54,943 bases of DNA from an uncultured Megasphaera sp. (GCA_934193515.1 CAKPVJ010000013.1:1-54943), one strand, 5' to 3'. Numbered from the stretch's first letter, positions 1-8,389 are shown. Translations and numbers: made by a program. The notes: generated by a model from the sequence alone, not told the origin.

Positions 1-77
1 TGTTTTAGCAGATTCATTATACTTCAAAGTGTGGTTACGCGATATTTATTTATTCAAAAAGTTGTAAACTGCTGTAT
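1..77. repeat. Left copy of terminal inverted repeat
   Basis: The first 77 bases reappear as reverse complement in the last 77 bases of the window, with one difference at position 52 (A here, G in the other copy); identity stops at position 78. Read outward from the window, each copy contains TATAAT about 16 bases from the edge. It is not coding. It may be the flank of a duplicated locus such as an rRNA operon, or the end of a mobile element. Confidence 0.85.
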
Positions 78-282
78 TTCTTTATAAAACAGCAAAAATT
101 CAAATACTATCAGCTGGTAAATGCCTTGCCGTATCCATAACGCTTTTTTGTTGGCAAATGCTCTTTTATTGCTTTCTTTTATTTTAACTATTACTTTCAA
201 TTTTTATCACATTTGACATAATATGTTCGCACCTATCTGTCAGAAAACTATCGTTTAATATGAAATTAATTATTAAAATATA

Positions 283-311
283 TTGACAAATTTTTAGTGC
301 AGTGGTTAAAT
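283..311 (+). promoter_or_regulatory. Candidate promoter upstream of the trimeric autotransporter
   Basis: TTGACA at 283-288 and TTAAAT at 306-311 are separated by 17 bases. This is the best sigma-A-like pair in the A/T-rich, gene-free stretch 78-562. A transcript from here would have a leader of about 245 nt, which contains a small hairpin (ACCGAA/TTCGGT near 440-455). I see nothing else in this stretch. Confidence 0.5.
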
Positions 312-562
312 ATAGATGTGTTTTTTTATTGGTATTTTTTATCATTTTTATAATAGCGTTTCATCTGTAAATTCAATAAAAACATAGATGTTATATGTAA
401 AATCAAACTGTACATCATCATATTAAGATGCATGGACACCGAACAATATCTTCGGTATATTCTCGTTTTCTGTTGCTATATCAAAAAAATTATTGCTGTA
501 TTATATGAAAATAAAAATCACATACCATGCAATATCAAATATAGAATATGGAGGTATATATA

Positions 563-1726
563 ATGAAATTGATTACAAAGAAAAGTAAAGCCATACTAAG
601 CACATGTATCGCAATTAGTATAGCAGGCGGAGCTGTATTTGCAAATGTAACAAATGAAGCGAATGGTACTATTGGTTCCCATACCAATATCAATATCGCT
701 ACAAGTCCAGTAAATGGTCAGTTAGATGGCACAACCGGAGCCAGTGTTATGATTACCAATGGACCAAATGCCCGCGCTGCATTCTATGACATCTCCCAAT
801 GCAAAAATGCTGACGGTACGTACGATAAGGAAAAATTGGAAGAAGCAGCTAAAAAGCCAGAAAATGCAGGTAAACAGCCTTATGATTTCGGCGATATAAA
901 ACCATCCTATGATAAGGCAAGAGTAGTGATTGTCGGTGACCGTTCTGATTTTGGGTATGGTGCCTTTGCCGGCAGCTCCGGCACGGCTATCGGTGCACAT
1001 ACCACAGCTAATGCTTCTAAGTCCAATGCATTTGGGTACAGCGCGACTGTAGAAAAAGGAGCCGATAATAGTACTGCCATTGGTACCAATGCCAAGGTCA
1101 TATCTACTGCTACTAATGCCGTAGCCATTGGTGCTAACAGCATCGCCACAAAAACTGATGAAGTATCCTTTGGTGACGGTGCTTCCAATATCTACCGTAC
1201 CCTTACTAATGTAGCAGACGGAAATATTACCGCTGATTCTCATGAAGTAACAACAGGTAGTCAACTGTATACGGAACAAACAGCCCGTACAGCTGCTGAT
1301 ACATTTTTAAATGCAAAAATAGATACTACCAGTGCCGCCTTAGGTCAGGAAATTGACAATGTTGGCGCCCTTTCTGCGGCATTAGCCGGTCTGCATCCCT
1401 TGGATTATGACGGTACGGGATCAAAATTCCAGCTAGCTACAGCCATGGGTAATTATGACGGCAAAAAAGCTGTCGCTCTCGGCGGTTTTTACAATGCCAA
1501 TAAAAACGTGCTCCTCTCCTTTGCCGCTTCCCGTTCTTTCAACAACCATAAAACAGCAGCCAATGTCGGTGCTACATTCCGCATCGGTACTGGCAGCACC
1601 CAAAGCGTTCCAACAGCTGCCAATGATGCCCTGCTCCAAAAAGTAAATGCCTTGGTCAACGATGTATCATCCTTAAAACAAGAAAATGAAGAACTCAAAG
1701 CCCAATTAGCCGCTTTGCAAAAATAA
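563..1726 (+). CDS. YadA-like trimeric autotransporter adhesin
   Basis: This 387-residue protein is a type Vc surface adhesin. It has an N-terminal signal peptide ending near VFA, then head-type Hep_Hag motifs (AIGAHT, AFGYSA, AIGTNA, AIGANS) around residues 130-200, a short neck and stalk (about 205-275), and a YadA anchor beta-barrel segment (about 275-345, LSAALAGLHPLD through GATFRIG). Unusually, a linker and a heptad-rich coiled coil of about 40 residues follow the anchor, which is normally the C-terminus. The ATG at 563 is chosen because an in-frame ATG at 548 overlaps the GGAGG ribosome site. It requires a BAM-containing outer membrane. It is short for its class, so probably a stubby adhesin. 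Confidence 0.9.
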   Translation: MKLITKKSKAILSTCIAISIAGGAVFANVTNEANGTIGSHTNINIATSPVNGQLDGTTGASVMITNGPNARAAFYDISQCKNADGTYDKEKLEEAAKKPENAGKQPYDFGDIKPSYDKARVVIVGDRSDFGYGAFAGSSGTAIGAHTTANASKSNAFGYSATVEKGADNSTAIGTNAKVISTATNAVAIGANSIATKTDEVSFGDGASNIYRTLTNVADGNITADSHEVTTGSQLYTEQTARTAADTFLNAKIDTTSAALGQEIDNVGALSAALAGLHPLDYDGTGSKFQLATAMGNYDGKKAVALGGFYNANKNVLLSFAASRSFNNHKTAANVGATFRIGTGSTQSVPTAANDALLQKVNALVNDVSSLKQENEELKAQLAALQK

Positions 1727-1754
1727 TAAGTAACCCCTTATCCTTATCATGTAC

Positions 1755-1806
1755 AAACAGCGTTTCCAAATCATTTCACTTGCATTGGAAACGCTGTTTA
1801 TTTTAT
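1755..1806 (+). terminator. Intrinsic terminator of the autotransporter gene
   Basis: A 15-bp perfect stem (AAACAGCGTTTCCAA at 1755-1769 with 1785-1799) is followed by a T-rich tail. Confidence 0.85.
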
Positions 1807-1923
1807 ATGTACTGCCTGTATCTTGTGTAACAATGCCGCTTTTTTAGTGTATTTTTAAAAATAAACCGTACTGTCTGCTTAGTACAAACAATACTATTTT
1901 TGTGCTTTTTTTCGTAAAATTAC

Positions 1924-1952
1924 TTGACAAATGTACATAAATCATGTACCAT
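1924..1952 (+). promoter_or_regulatory. Candidate upstream promoter in the gene-free stretch 1807-2096
   Basis: TTGACA (1924-1929) and TACCAT (1947-1952) are 17 bases apart. The stretch to the riboswitch holds no convincing gene. A TTGCTGC/GCAGCAA hairpin near 2062-2090 lacks a T-tract. The role of this distal promoter is unclear because a better-placed one exists at 2097-2124. Confidence 0.4.
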
Positions 1953-2096
1953 TCACTACAACATTGCAATGTGGTTTACCTGATTTTTATATTTTTATTG
2001 ATTACACAAGACATTTAAGGGGTTTTCACTATGGGGTACTTAAAAAATTTGACCATCATGTGTTGCTGCTGCCAGCGAATGTGCAGCAAGCATCGC

Positions 2097-2124
2097 TTCT
2101 AATATCCACAAAAGAAGTTATAAT
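2097..2124 (+). promoter_or_regulatory. Promoter of the SAM riboswitch transcript
   Basis: A perfect TATAAT at 2119-2124 lies about 12 bases before the riboswitch P1 stem, so a transcript would start only a few bases upstream of the aptamer. The -35 (TTCTAA, 2097-2102) is weak. Confidence 0.55.
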
Positions 2125-2135
2125 TTAACTGCACA

Positions 2136-2267
2136 CTCTATCATCCAGAGCAGCTGAAGGACTGGCCTAATGACGCTGCGGCAACCTCCTATAGGAACGG
2201 TGCCAATTCCAGCAGGATTTTTACCTGACAGATGAGCAATATGTAAAGTACCTCTTTGCCTTTTTAT
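2136..2267 (+). promoter_or_regulatory. SAM-I (S-box) riboswitch
   Basis: The sequence follows the S-box consensus: P1 strands CTC-ATC (2136-2142) and GATGAG (2231-2236), the kink-turn segment ATCATCCAGAG, then GGACTGGCC, ATGACGC and GCAACC, and the 3' segment with GGTGCCAATTCC. Such aptamers bind S-adenosylmethionine and usually turn transcription off by favouring a terminator; one follows directly. The gene controlled is the YeiH-family transporter at 2336, which ties that transporter to sulfur or methionine supply. Confidence 0.94.
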
Positions 2268-2296
2268 GCGCCATCTGTATAGGTGGCGCTTTTTTA
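2268..2296 (+). terminator. Riboswitch-controlled terminator
   Basis: GCGCCATCT (2268-2276) pairs with AGGTGGCGC (2281-2289) around a 4-base loop and is followed by a T6 tract, just after the SAM-I aptamer and before the transporter ribosome site. Confidence 0.88.
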
Positions 2297-2335
2297 GTGC
2301 CAATTTTTTACAACGAAAACGCGAGGTGTTTTTTT

Positions 2336-3811
2336 ATGGCAACGGAAACAACTACAATACATCGTTCCAGCCTGCTTCAAAGTGAAGATTGGTGGGCTGT
2401 ATGGCTGGGACTCTTTATATTCGCATTAGGCGCAGGAAAAATTTGGAATATGGATTTACTCGGCTGGGTAACGGCTTTTGGCGTTTGGATAGACCCGGCA
2501 AAATCCATTGCCGCCAATTCCAAAAATTTTGCTTGGCTCGGCGGCGTCGGTTCTGTTATTGCAACGTATCTTTTCACACTCATCGTTACCTCGATTGGCG
2601 CGCATTTTATGGGAAATAAAATAAAAAAATTTGCTCTTGGTTTTACAGTTATTTATTGGATTACGATACTTACAAATATCTTTGGCAATTATGCCTATTT
2701 AGCAGCTACTCCCAATAAAAGAGACGTGTTTCATATCGGCTGGTCTTTAAGTTTAGGTGAATTAGGTTTTGTCTTTGCCCTTCTCGCCGGTCTGATTATC
2801 AGCAATTTCTTCCCCAAAGTAACAGCCTTCCTTTCCGATGCTGCCAAACCGGAATGGTATATCAAAACAGGTATTGTAATTTTAGGCATGAACATCGGCA
2901 TCCAAACGATCAGTGCCATGAATCTGGCAAGTACGGTTATCATCCGCGGCATGTGCGCCGTCGTCGAAGCTTACCTGATTTACTGGCCTATTGTATACTT
3001 TATTGCCCGTAAATTTTTCAAGTTTACGCCGGAATGGGCAGCTCCGATGGCTTCCGGTATTTCTATCTGCGGCGTTGCCGCGGCGATTGCTACAGGCAGC
3101 GCCATTCGGGCACGTCAAATTATTCCTACCATCTTGGCTTCTGTTATTATCGTTTTTGTTGCTGTCGAATTGCTCATTCTGCCGTTTGCCGCAGCCTATT
3201 TCCTGCCCAGTGAACCGATGGTAGCTGGTTCCTGGCTTGGCTTGGTCGTCAAAAGTGACGGCGGTGCCGTTGCTTCCGGTGCGATTGCCGATACGCTGAT
3301 TCGCAACAGTGCCCTGCAGCAATTTGGCATCAATTATCAAGAAGGCTGGATTCTCATGGCTACGACGACTTCCAAAGTCTTTATTGATGTTTTCATCGGG
3401 GTTTGGTCTTTTATTCTGGCTATTGTCTGGTCCGTATATCATCTCAACAGCCGCAGCGCCGCTACTGACACGAATTATAAAATTTCCAAACGAGAAATTT
3501 GGGACCGCTTCCCCAAATTCATCATCGGTTTTGTCGCTTCCCTTGTCATTATTTTTCTGGCCGGCTATGCCAATCCGGATATTGTTGGAGCTGCTAAAGC
3601 CGGCGCCGGACAAGCCAATCTCCTGCGCGCTGTATTCTTCGGCCTTTGCTTTTTCTCTATCGGCCTTGTCACCAATGTCCGCAAATTATGGAAAGCCGGT
3701 CTTGGCAGAGTAGTCGGCGTATACGCCATCGCACTCATCGGCTTCATTATTTGGGTCGGTCTCTTTATTTCTTATATTTTCTACCACGGTATTGTACCGC
3801 CAACGATTTAA
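2336..3811 (+). CDS. YeiH/UPF0324-family membrane transporter under SAM control
   Basis: This 491-residue protein has about ten or more hydrophobic helices and the features of the YeiH (Cons_hypoth698) family, annotated as putative sulfate exporters: a GISICGVAAAIATGSAIRA stretch near residue 240, SDGGAVASGAIAD near 305, and a C-terminal GLCFFSIGLVTNVRKL segment. The true substrate is not established for most members. The ATG at 2336 is preceded by GAGGTG, and an upstream in-frame ATG at 2297 lies at the foot of the terminator. The SAM-I riboswitch implies expression when SAM is low, which fits movement of a sulfur compound. A small membrane protein gene follows 33 bases downstream. Confidence 0.88.
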   Translation: MATETTTIHRSSLLQSEDWWAVWLGLFIFALGAGKIWNMDLLGWVTAFGVWIDPAKSIAANSKNFAWLGGVGSVIATYLFTLIVTSIGAHFMGNKIKKFALGFTVIYWITILTNIFGNYAYLAATPNKRDVFHIGWSLSLGELGFVFALLAGLIISNFFPKVTAFLSDAAKPEWYIKTGIVILGMNIGIQTISAMNLASTVIIRGMCAVVEAYLIYWPIVYFIARKFFKFTPEWAAPMASGISICGVAAAIATGSAIRARQIIPTILASVIIVFVAVELLILPFAAAYFLPSEPMVAGSWLGLVVKSDGGAVASGAIADTLIRNSALQQFGINYQEGWILMATTTSKVFIDVFIGVWSFILAIVWSVYHLNSRSAATDTNYKISKREIWDRFPKFIIGFVASLVIIFLAGYANPDIVGAAKAGAGQANLLRAVFFGLCFFSIGLVTNVRKLWKAGLGRVVGVYAIALIGFIIWVGLFISYIFYHGIVPPTI

Positions 3812-3844
3812 AATTTTCCCCAATAGAAAGGAGACACATTTACT

Positions 3845-4063
3845 ATGGCAAATACGATTACCTCATCTTCTTCAACAGCAGATGAATATTACTATAAACA
3901 TACGAACAACCAAATCAGTAAACAAACCAACCAGATACAGCTCGATGCAGATGCTGATGAATACTTTGAACTGCAGCCTATAGAAAAAAAGCTTTGCGCG
4001 TATTCGTTAGGTTTGGGAATACTCCTTATGGTTATTTTTATCATTAGCTTTGAAGCCCTATAA
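3845..4063 (+). CDS. Small single-span membrane protein, unknown function
   Basis: This 72-residue protein has a polar N-terminal half rich in Ser, Thr, Asn, Gln, Asp and Glu, then one hydrophobic helix at about residues 50-68 and a short tail. A good ribosome site (AAAGGAG) precedes the ATG. It lies between the YeiH-family gene and a strong terminator, so it should share the SAM-controlled transcript. I do not recognise a family. Its position suggests an accessory or regulatory partner of the transporter, which is an inference. Confidence 0.75.
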   Translation: MANTITSSSSTADEYYYKHTNNQISKQTNQIQLDADADEYFELQPIEKKLCAYSLGLGILLMVIFIISFEAL

Positions 4064-4072
4064 TACGTAGAC

Positions 4073-4120
4073 AAAAAGACGCCGTACACTCGCTGCGCAG
4101 TCAGTGTCGGCGTCTTTTTT
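4073..4120. terminator. Bidirectional terminator between convergent genes
   Basis: AAAAAGACGCCG (4073-4084) pairs with CGGCGTCTTTTT (4108-4119), extended inside by ACACT/AGTGT. T-tracts on both strands serve the YeiH operon and the convergent sfsA. Confidence 0.9.
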
Positions 4121-4151
4121 ATGCCCAAATACTTACTATGCTATTAGTTGG

Positions 4152-5291
4152 TTACTGCATCAACACCGTAAGACGATTCATGCGAAAATCTTCTACGATT
4201 TGCATAAAATCGCTGCGATGTATAGGATTATCCTCAAAGCCAAACAAATGCGACGCACAGCGGCAGTCCGTACAGCCAAACCCCGGTATGTGCCAAGGGG
4301 CAATCGCATCGACAGCACGAGCAATATCATGTTCTAAATCCGCCGTTGTCCGAATGGGAATGACAGCCGTAACGCTGCAGTGCTGCCGCAGATAATCGAT
4401 ATGCCAATGCATCTGCTTGCGTTTTCGCTGATGCCGCGCAAGCCGGGCAGCCATATTCTTTTGAGCAGACCCAGTATATACATAATAGCCCTTGGGAAAA
4501 TGAATCTGTCCTTTGGCGCCGATGCTAATATCCGCATCTGCTGCTAACTGCAGTACGACCATATAATCACCCCGGTCTTCATTTTCCTGCCGGAGAATTT
4601 CTTCTGGATATGTCAGCAGCCGTACCGGCATCGGTGTCGTAAAGCGGGCGTCCCACCGCAGCGCCAACGCTTTCCAATCCAGTACGAGAGCCGCCTGAGC
4701 AAAGGCACTGGCAAACGCTGGGTCCGTATGATAATCCGGCAAAAACCAGTGCGCTTTATCCCAATGGACCAAAAATAATACGCCCGTATGAATTCCTTTA
4801 TCATGCATGGCAGCTAATTCCAAAATATGTTTTCTGCCCCGTTCCGTTACAGCATCGGGAAACATCGCCCCGTCTTTGCCAAAAAGCGTGCAGGATTTGA
4901 CTTCGACATAAAACAATTCGTCCTGCCGGCAAAGAAGCAAATCAAACCGGCTGTCGCCAACTGTCACTTCCCGCCGCAGCAGATTCCATTCCTCCCAGCC
5001 GGGAATCAAATGCTGCTGCACCAGCCAGGCTGCCGTATCATTGTTATACTGTGTATCCAATAAAATAGGCCTGCCGTCCCGTTCAATCCCTACGACATCA
5101 TACGCTGTCTTTCGCCCTGGCTTGGCTGCCTTTCGGAGGTACATCGGCACATGGGGAAACAGCAATTCCCACATGCGGCCCGGATTGGGCATATGGCAGA
5201 CAACCGCCTGCCCATCCAATTCCACATGGGCGATAAAGCGATTCGGCCTGTCTATAAAATATCCCTTACAGAGATATTGATTGATTTCCAT
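4152..5291 (-). CDS. sfsA: SfsA nuclease-like protein fused to a DUF123 (GIY-YIG-like) domain
   Basis: The 379-residue product has two parts. Residues 1 to about 230 match SfsA (sugar fermentation stimulation protein; a DNA/RNA-binding PD-(D/E)XK-like protein), with an N-terminal HMPNPGRMWELL motif and a YVEVKSCTL catalytic-type motif near residue 130. Residues about 240-360 match DUF123, a GIY-YIG-like fold (GYYVYTGSAQ, RLARHQRKRK, HWHIDYLRQH, FGCTDCRCASHLF). Stand-alone SfsA is about 230-240 residues, so this is a genuine two-domain fusion with no frame problem. A role in nucleic-acid processing is plausible; the biochemical function is uncertain. Confidence 0.9.
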   Translation of the reverse strand: MEINQYLCKGYFIDRPNRFIAHVELDGQAVVCHMPNPGRMWELLFPHVPMYLRKAAKPGRKTAYDVVGIERDGRPILLDTQYNNDTAAWLVQQHLIPGWEEWNLLRREVTVGDSRFDLLLCRQDELFYVEVKSCTLFGKDGAMFPDAVTERGRKHILELAAMHDKGIHTGVLFLVHWDKAHWFLPDYHTDPAFASAFAQAALVLDWKALALRWDARFTTPMPVRLLTYPEEILRQENEDRGDYMVVLQLAADADISIGAKGQIHFPKGYYVYTGSAQKNMAARLARHQRKRKQMHWHIDYLRQHCSVTAVIPIRTTADLEHDIARAVDAIAPWHIPGFGCTDCRCASHLFGFEDNPIHRSDFMQIVEDFRMNRLTVLMQ

Positions 5292-5333
5292 TCTGCCACT
5301 CCTCTCTTTTTTGACTGCACCTTTAGTATATCA

Positions 5334-5368
5334 CAAAAAAACAGCCGAACCGCTGCCGGTCCGGCTGT
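5334..5368 (-). terminator. Terminator of the Hsp20 operon
   Basis: ACAGCCG and CGGCTGT (5341-5347, 5362-5368) form a stem extended by CC/GG. Read leftward it ends in T7. It lies between the Hsp20 genes and sfsA. Confidence 0.8.
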
Positions 5369-5417
5369 CTGAATAGGGGAATAGGAATAAACCAATCAAA
5401 TGATAGGGAATGGTGTC

Positions 5418-5852
5418 TTACTGAATTTCAATCGTATGTTTTGCTTCTACTTGCTGCGGTTCTTCTTTAGGAAGTGTAATCGTCAGCACACCGTTTTCAA
5501 AGGATGCCTGAATACCTTCTTTTTGAATACCGCTGACTGGGAACTGACGGCAGAACGAGCTGCTCATCCGTTCTTTGCGAATATAGTTTTTCTGTTCATC
5601 TTGTTCGTCTTTGCGTTCTACGTGAGAAGCCGACAAAGTCAATACATCGTTGTCATAAGTCAGGTTGATATCTTCTTTGGCAACGCCCGGCATATCTGCC
5701 GTCAAAACATACGCATCGCCTTTATCTTCAATATCAACTTTGGGTACGTTATACGAGCTGTCTGCCGGCCACATAAAGTTGTTGAAGAAATTATCAAAAA
5801 CATCAGGAACAGCAAAATCATTTGTATTTACAATAGGAAATAAGCTAGTCAT
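5418..5852 (-). CDS. Hsp20/alpha-crystallin small heat-shock protein (second gene)
   Basis: This 144-residue sHsp is an ATP-independent holdase. A short N-terminal arm is followed by the alpha-crystallin domain beginning near VPKVDIEDKGDAYVLTADMPGVAKEDINL (residues about 38-66; key motif DMPGVAKEDI) and ending with the FENGVLTITLPK strand. The tail is EAKHTIEIQ, which carries an I-x-I motif used to dock neighbouring subunits. It lies 48 bases downstream of a paralogue, without a terminator between, so both should be made from the CIRCE-controlled promoter. Confidence 0.93.
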   Translation of the reverse strand: MTSLFPIVNTNDFAVPDVFDNFFNNFMWPADSSYNVPKVDIEDKGDAYVLTADMPGVAKEDINLTYDNDVLTLSASHVERKDEQDEQKNYIRKERMSSSFCRQFPVSGIQKEGIQASFENGVLTITLPKEEPQQVEAKHTIEIQ

Positions 5853-5900
5853 AACGCATACCTTCTTTTCTGATTACACAAACTTCAAATCATATACAGC

Positions 5901-6344
5901 TTACTGTACAGCGATTCGATGGCTTTCAGCTACTTTCTTCGGATCTTCCTTCGGCATGACAATCGTCAAAACGCCATCTTTAAAGTTGGCCTGAATGCCT
6001 TCTTTTTGAATGTTCTGTACGCTGAACTGACGGCAGAAAACCTTGCTGGTACGTTCTTTGCGAATATAATTTTTCTTTTCTTTTGCGTCTTTTTCTTCTT
6101 TTGTTTCTTCATGTTTAGCCGATAAGGTCAATACATTATCATCGTATGTAACGTTGATATCTTCTTTGGCAACACCCGGCAAATCTGTCGTCAAGATGTA
6201 CGCTTTGTCTGTATCTTCAATATCAACTTTAGGAATACTATAGGAACCATCAGACGGTTTCATGAAGTCATTGAAGAAGCTGTTAAATACGTGATCAGGG
6301 AATAAGAAATCATTGTTTGTTACTGGAAATAAGCTTTTCATCAT
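5901..6344 (-). CDS. Hsp20/alpha-crystallin small heat-shock protein (first gene)
   Basis: This 147-residue holdase is closely similar to its downstream neighbour: the same SLFPVTNNDF-like start, DLPGVAKEDINVT motif near residue 55, FKDGVLTIVMPKEDP near 125, and a C-terminal HRIAVQ tail. The pair looks like a tandem duplication. Two consecutive ATG codons (6344 and 6341) are possible starts; the GAAGGG ribosome site fits 6341 slightly better. Its promoter overlaps a perfect CIRCE operator, so HrcA should repress it until heat or unfolding stress. Confidence 0.93.
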   Translation of the reverse strand: MMKSLFPVTNNDFLFPDHVFNSFFNDFMKPSDGSYSIPKVDIEDTDKAYILTTDLPGVAKEDINVTYDDNVLTLSAKHEETKEEKDAKEKKNYIRKERTSKVFCRQFSVQNIQKEGIQANFKDGVLTIVMPKEDPKKVAESHRIAVQ

Positions 6345-6465
6345 AAAACCCTTCTTTCAAAATCATCAAACTTTTATGTCATCGGTAAGCGGTTTGTTCT
6401 TTAGTCTTTTTATTCTTTTGACCTTTTAAGGTATCTCTCTATAACCTCTTTCCGATTACAATTAT

Positions 6466-6505
6466 GTTATACATTATATTAGCACTCTTGTCAATAGAGT
6501 GCTAA
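6466..6505 (-). promoter_or_regulatory. Hsp20 promoter overlapping a CIRCE (HrcA) operator
   Basis: On the minus strand, TTGACA (6489-6494) and TATAAC (6466-6471) are 17 bases apart. The perfect CIRCE inverted repeat TTAGCACTC-N9-GAGTGCTAA covers 6479-6505, overlapping the -35 and the spacer, so bound HrcA would block polymerase directly. Confidence 0.95.
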
Positions 6506-6523
6506 TAATTTTTCTTATTTTTT

Positions 6524-6555
6524 TAAAAAATAGACGTGCTTTGCACACGCCTATT
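6524..6555 (-). terminator. Terminator of dapF
   Basis: AATAGACGTG (6529-6538) pairs with CACGCCTATT (6546-6555) with one mismatch. Read leftward it ends in T6. Confidence 0.75.
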
Positions 6556-6569
6556 TCTTTATTTGATTC

Positions 6570-7409
6570 TTAATCTTCCAGCCAATCGCCAGTAAAAGTA
6601 ACGGCTGCCGGACCGGTCATATATACATTGCCATCTTCTTCATTATATTCAATATGAAGTGTCCCGAGATACAGCTGTACATCGACGCTGCGGCCGGTAA
6701 ATCCGTTGAGATACGAACCGACAGCACAGGCACAAGAACCGGTACCGCAGGCCAGGGTAGCGCCGGCACCCCGTTCCCATGTATGTACTTTAATCGTATG
6801 ATTGTCAATAACCTGAATAAAGTTCATGTTGGTCTTGCGGGGAAATGCTTTATATGTTTCAAATTTCGGACCCAGTTCATGAAGGTTTACGGCATCTACG
6901 TCGCGAACGTACGTCATCGTATGAGGTACGCCCATCAAAAGGCTGGTAATTTTGTACGTTTTGCCGTCGATTTCAATCGGTTCATCTACAACAGGACCGG
7001 CAGGACCTTCCATAGGAATCTGCGCTCTGTCTGTAAACGGTTTGCCCATATTAATCGTAACCAAGCTGACTTTGCCGTCATCCCCTACTGTCACTTTCGG
7101 TTTCATAATGCCTGCCAACGTTTCTACAGCAAATTCTTTTTTAGTAATAATGCCGTGGTCATATACGTATTTGGCAAAGCAGCGAATGCCATTGCCGCAC
7201 ATTTCAGCTTCACTGCCGTCGGCATTGATGATGCGCATGCGTACATCAGCCTTTTCACTGGGCACAATGACAATCAAGCCGTCAGCGCCGACACCCGTAT
7301 GCTGGGCGCACATTTTGACAGCCAACTGGGAAAAATCTTTGTCGGCTCCCTGTTTATCTTCTATGAATACAAAGTCATTACCTAAGCCATGCATTTTTAC
7401 AAATTTCAT
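6570..7409 (-). CDS. dapF: Diaminopimelate epimerase
   Basis: DapF interconverts LL- and meso-diaminopimelate for lysine and peptidoglycan synthesis. The 279-residue protein starts MKFVKMHGLGNDFVFIED. The two catalytic cysteines are visible in EMCGNGIRCFAKY (near residue 75) and ACGTGSCACAVG (near 220). The start at 7409 is preferred over an in-frame ATG at 7427 because AGGAGG (7417-7422) lies between them. The gene is divergent from the AraC-type regulator, and no other lysine genes are adjacent. Confidence 0.97.
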   Translation of the reverse strand: MKFVKMHGLGNDFVFIEDKQGADKDFSQLAVKMCAQHTGVGADGLIVIVPSEKADVRMRIINADGSEAEMCGNGIRCFAKYVYDHGIITKKEFAVETLAGIMKPKVTVGDDGKVSLVTINMGKPFTDRAQIPMEGPAGPVVDEPIEIDGKTYKITSLLMGVPHTMTYVRDVDAVNLHELGPKFETYKAFPRKTNMNFIQVIDNHTIKVHTWERGAGATLACGTGSCACAVGSYLNGFTGRSVDVQLYLGTLHIEYNEEDGNVYMTGPAAVTFTGDWLED

Positions 7410-7540
7410 TGCAACGTCCTCCTTCATCTGGGAACAACTGGGTAGTATGGTATCTACTCCTTATTATATACAACGGAAAATAGCAGTTATATCAAAAAAA
7501 TGTTATACTTATTGCAAATCCTGTTATTTTAGGAGGATAT

Positions 7541-8389
7541 ATGGAAAAACAAACCGGCTATTTAAAAGAACCGTTAAAGTTATTCTATTTATTAGATAAA
7601 AAAAATTGGGCATGTCCCTATCACTATCATGGCTTTGATAAAATCATGCTCTTTCTCCAGGGCCATGTCACATATGAAGTAGAAGGCCAATCCTATGCAC
7701 TGCAGCCGTATGACATCGTCGTCGTCCGTGCCGGCCAAATACACCGTCCCGTTATTCATGCAGATGCGGTGTACGAACGCATTATTGCTTATATTTCTTC
7801 TGAATATCTGCAGCAGTATGACCAGCAGGGCTGCCATTTGACTTCTATTTTCAGTACCTCTACGGCTTCTGTGTTGCGGCAGCCTCAGGAAGCAGGCTCT
7901 TTGTACGGCATATCCAGCCGTCTGCGCCAATCGTACAATACCGGACAGACGCCGCGGCATCGGGTACTGCAGGAAACATTGTTTTTAGAATTTTTAATTT
8001 ACCTGGCCGATGCCTTAGAAACCCATCATATTGGTTCCGTAAAAACAGGAAGGCAGAATGAAAAGACAGCCGCCATTCTGCAGTATATCCATGAACATAT
8101 TACAGAAGACTTATCCGTTGCAGCGCTCGCCAGCCAGTTTTATATCAGCCCGGATTATTTAATGCATCTGTTCAAAGAAGAAACGGGCCAATCCGTAGGA
8201 ACATACATCACGGCCAAACGCCTGCTGCTGGCCCGCGAACTCATGAAAAAGCAGCTGCCGCTGACGACTATCTGTTACGACAGCGGCTTCAAACAATATT
8301 CTGCATTTTACAGAGCCTGGAAAAAACAATACGGCCAATCTCCCAAAAAAGGAATTCCGCATATGGCAAAAGCCCATCTTCTCGAATGA
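7541..8389 (+). CDS. AraC-family transcriptional regulator with cupin sensor domain
   Basis: The 282-residue protein has an N-terminal cupin-type ligand domain (YHYHGFDKIMLFLQGHVTYEVEG, the histidines near residues 27-29) and a C-terminal AraC double helix-turn-helix (about 175-275: YIHEHITEDLSVAALASQF, DYLMHLFKEETGQS, ICYDSGFKQYSAFYRAWKKQ). AGGAGG lies five bases before the ATG. The architecture resembles regulators of sugar utilisation, but no obvious target is adjacent and the ligand is unknown. The 3' end of the coding region forms half of its own terminator. Confidence 0.9.
   Translation: MEKQTGYLKEPLKLFYLLDKKNWACPYHYHGFDKIMLFLQGHVTYEVEGQSYALQPYDIVVVRAGQIHRPVIHADAVYERIIAYISSEYLQQYDQQGCHLTSIFSTSTASVLRQPQEAGSLYGISSRLRQSYNTGQTPRHRVLQETLFLEFLIYLADALETHHIGSVKTGRQNEKTAAILQYIHEHITEDLSVAALASQFYISPDYLMHLFKEETGQSVGTYITAKRLLLARELMKKQLPLTTICYDSGFKQYSAFYRAWKKQYGQSPKKGIPHMAKAHLLE

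Noticed and set aside
1931..2128. Possible 65-residue peptide before the SAM riboswitch
   Set aside because: There is no ribosome site, it overlaps the promoter elements, and its composition is unconvincing.
2882..3613. Long open frame antisense to the YeiH-family gene (243 codons)
   Set aside because: It is a mirror of a clearly coding sequence, has low-complexity composition and no ribosome site, and matches no family.
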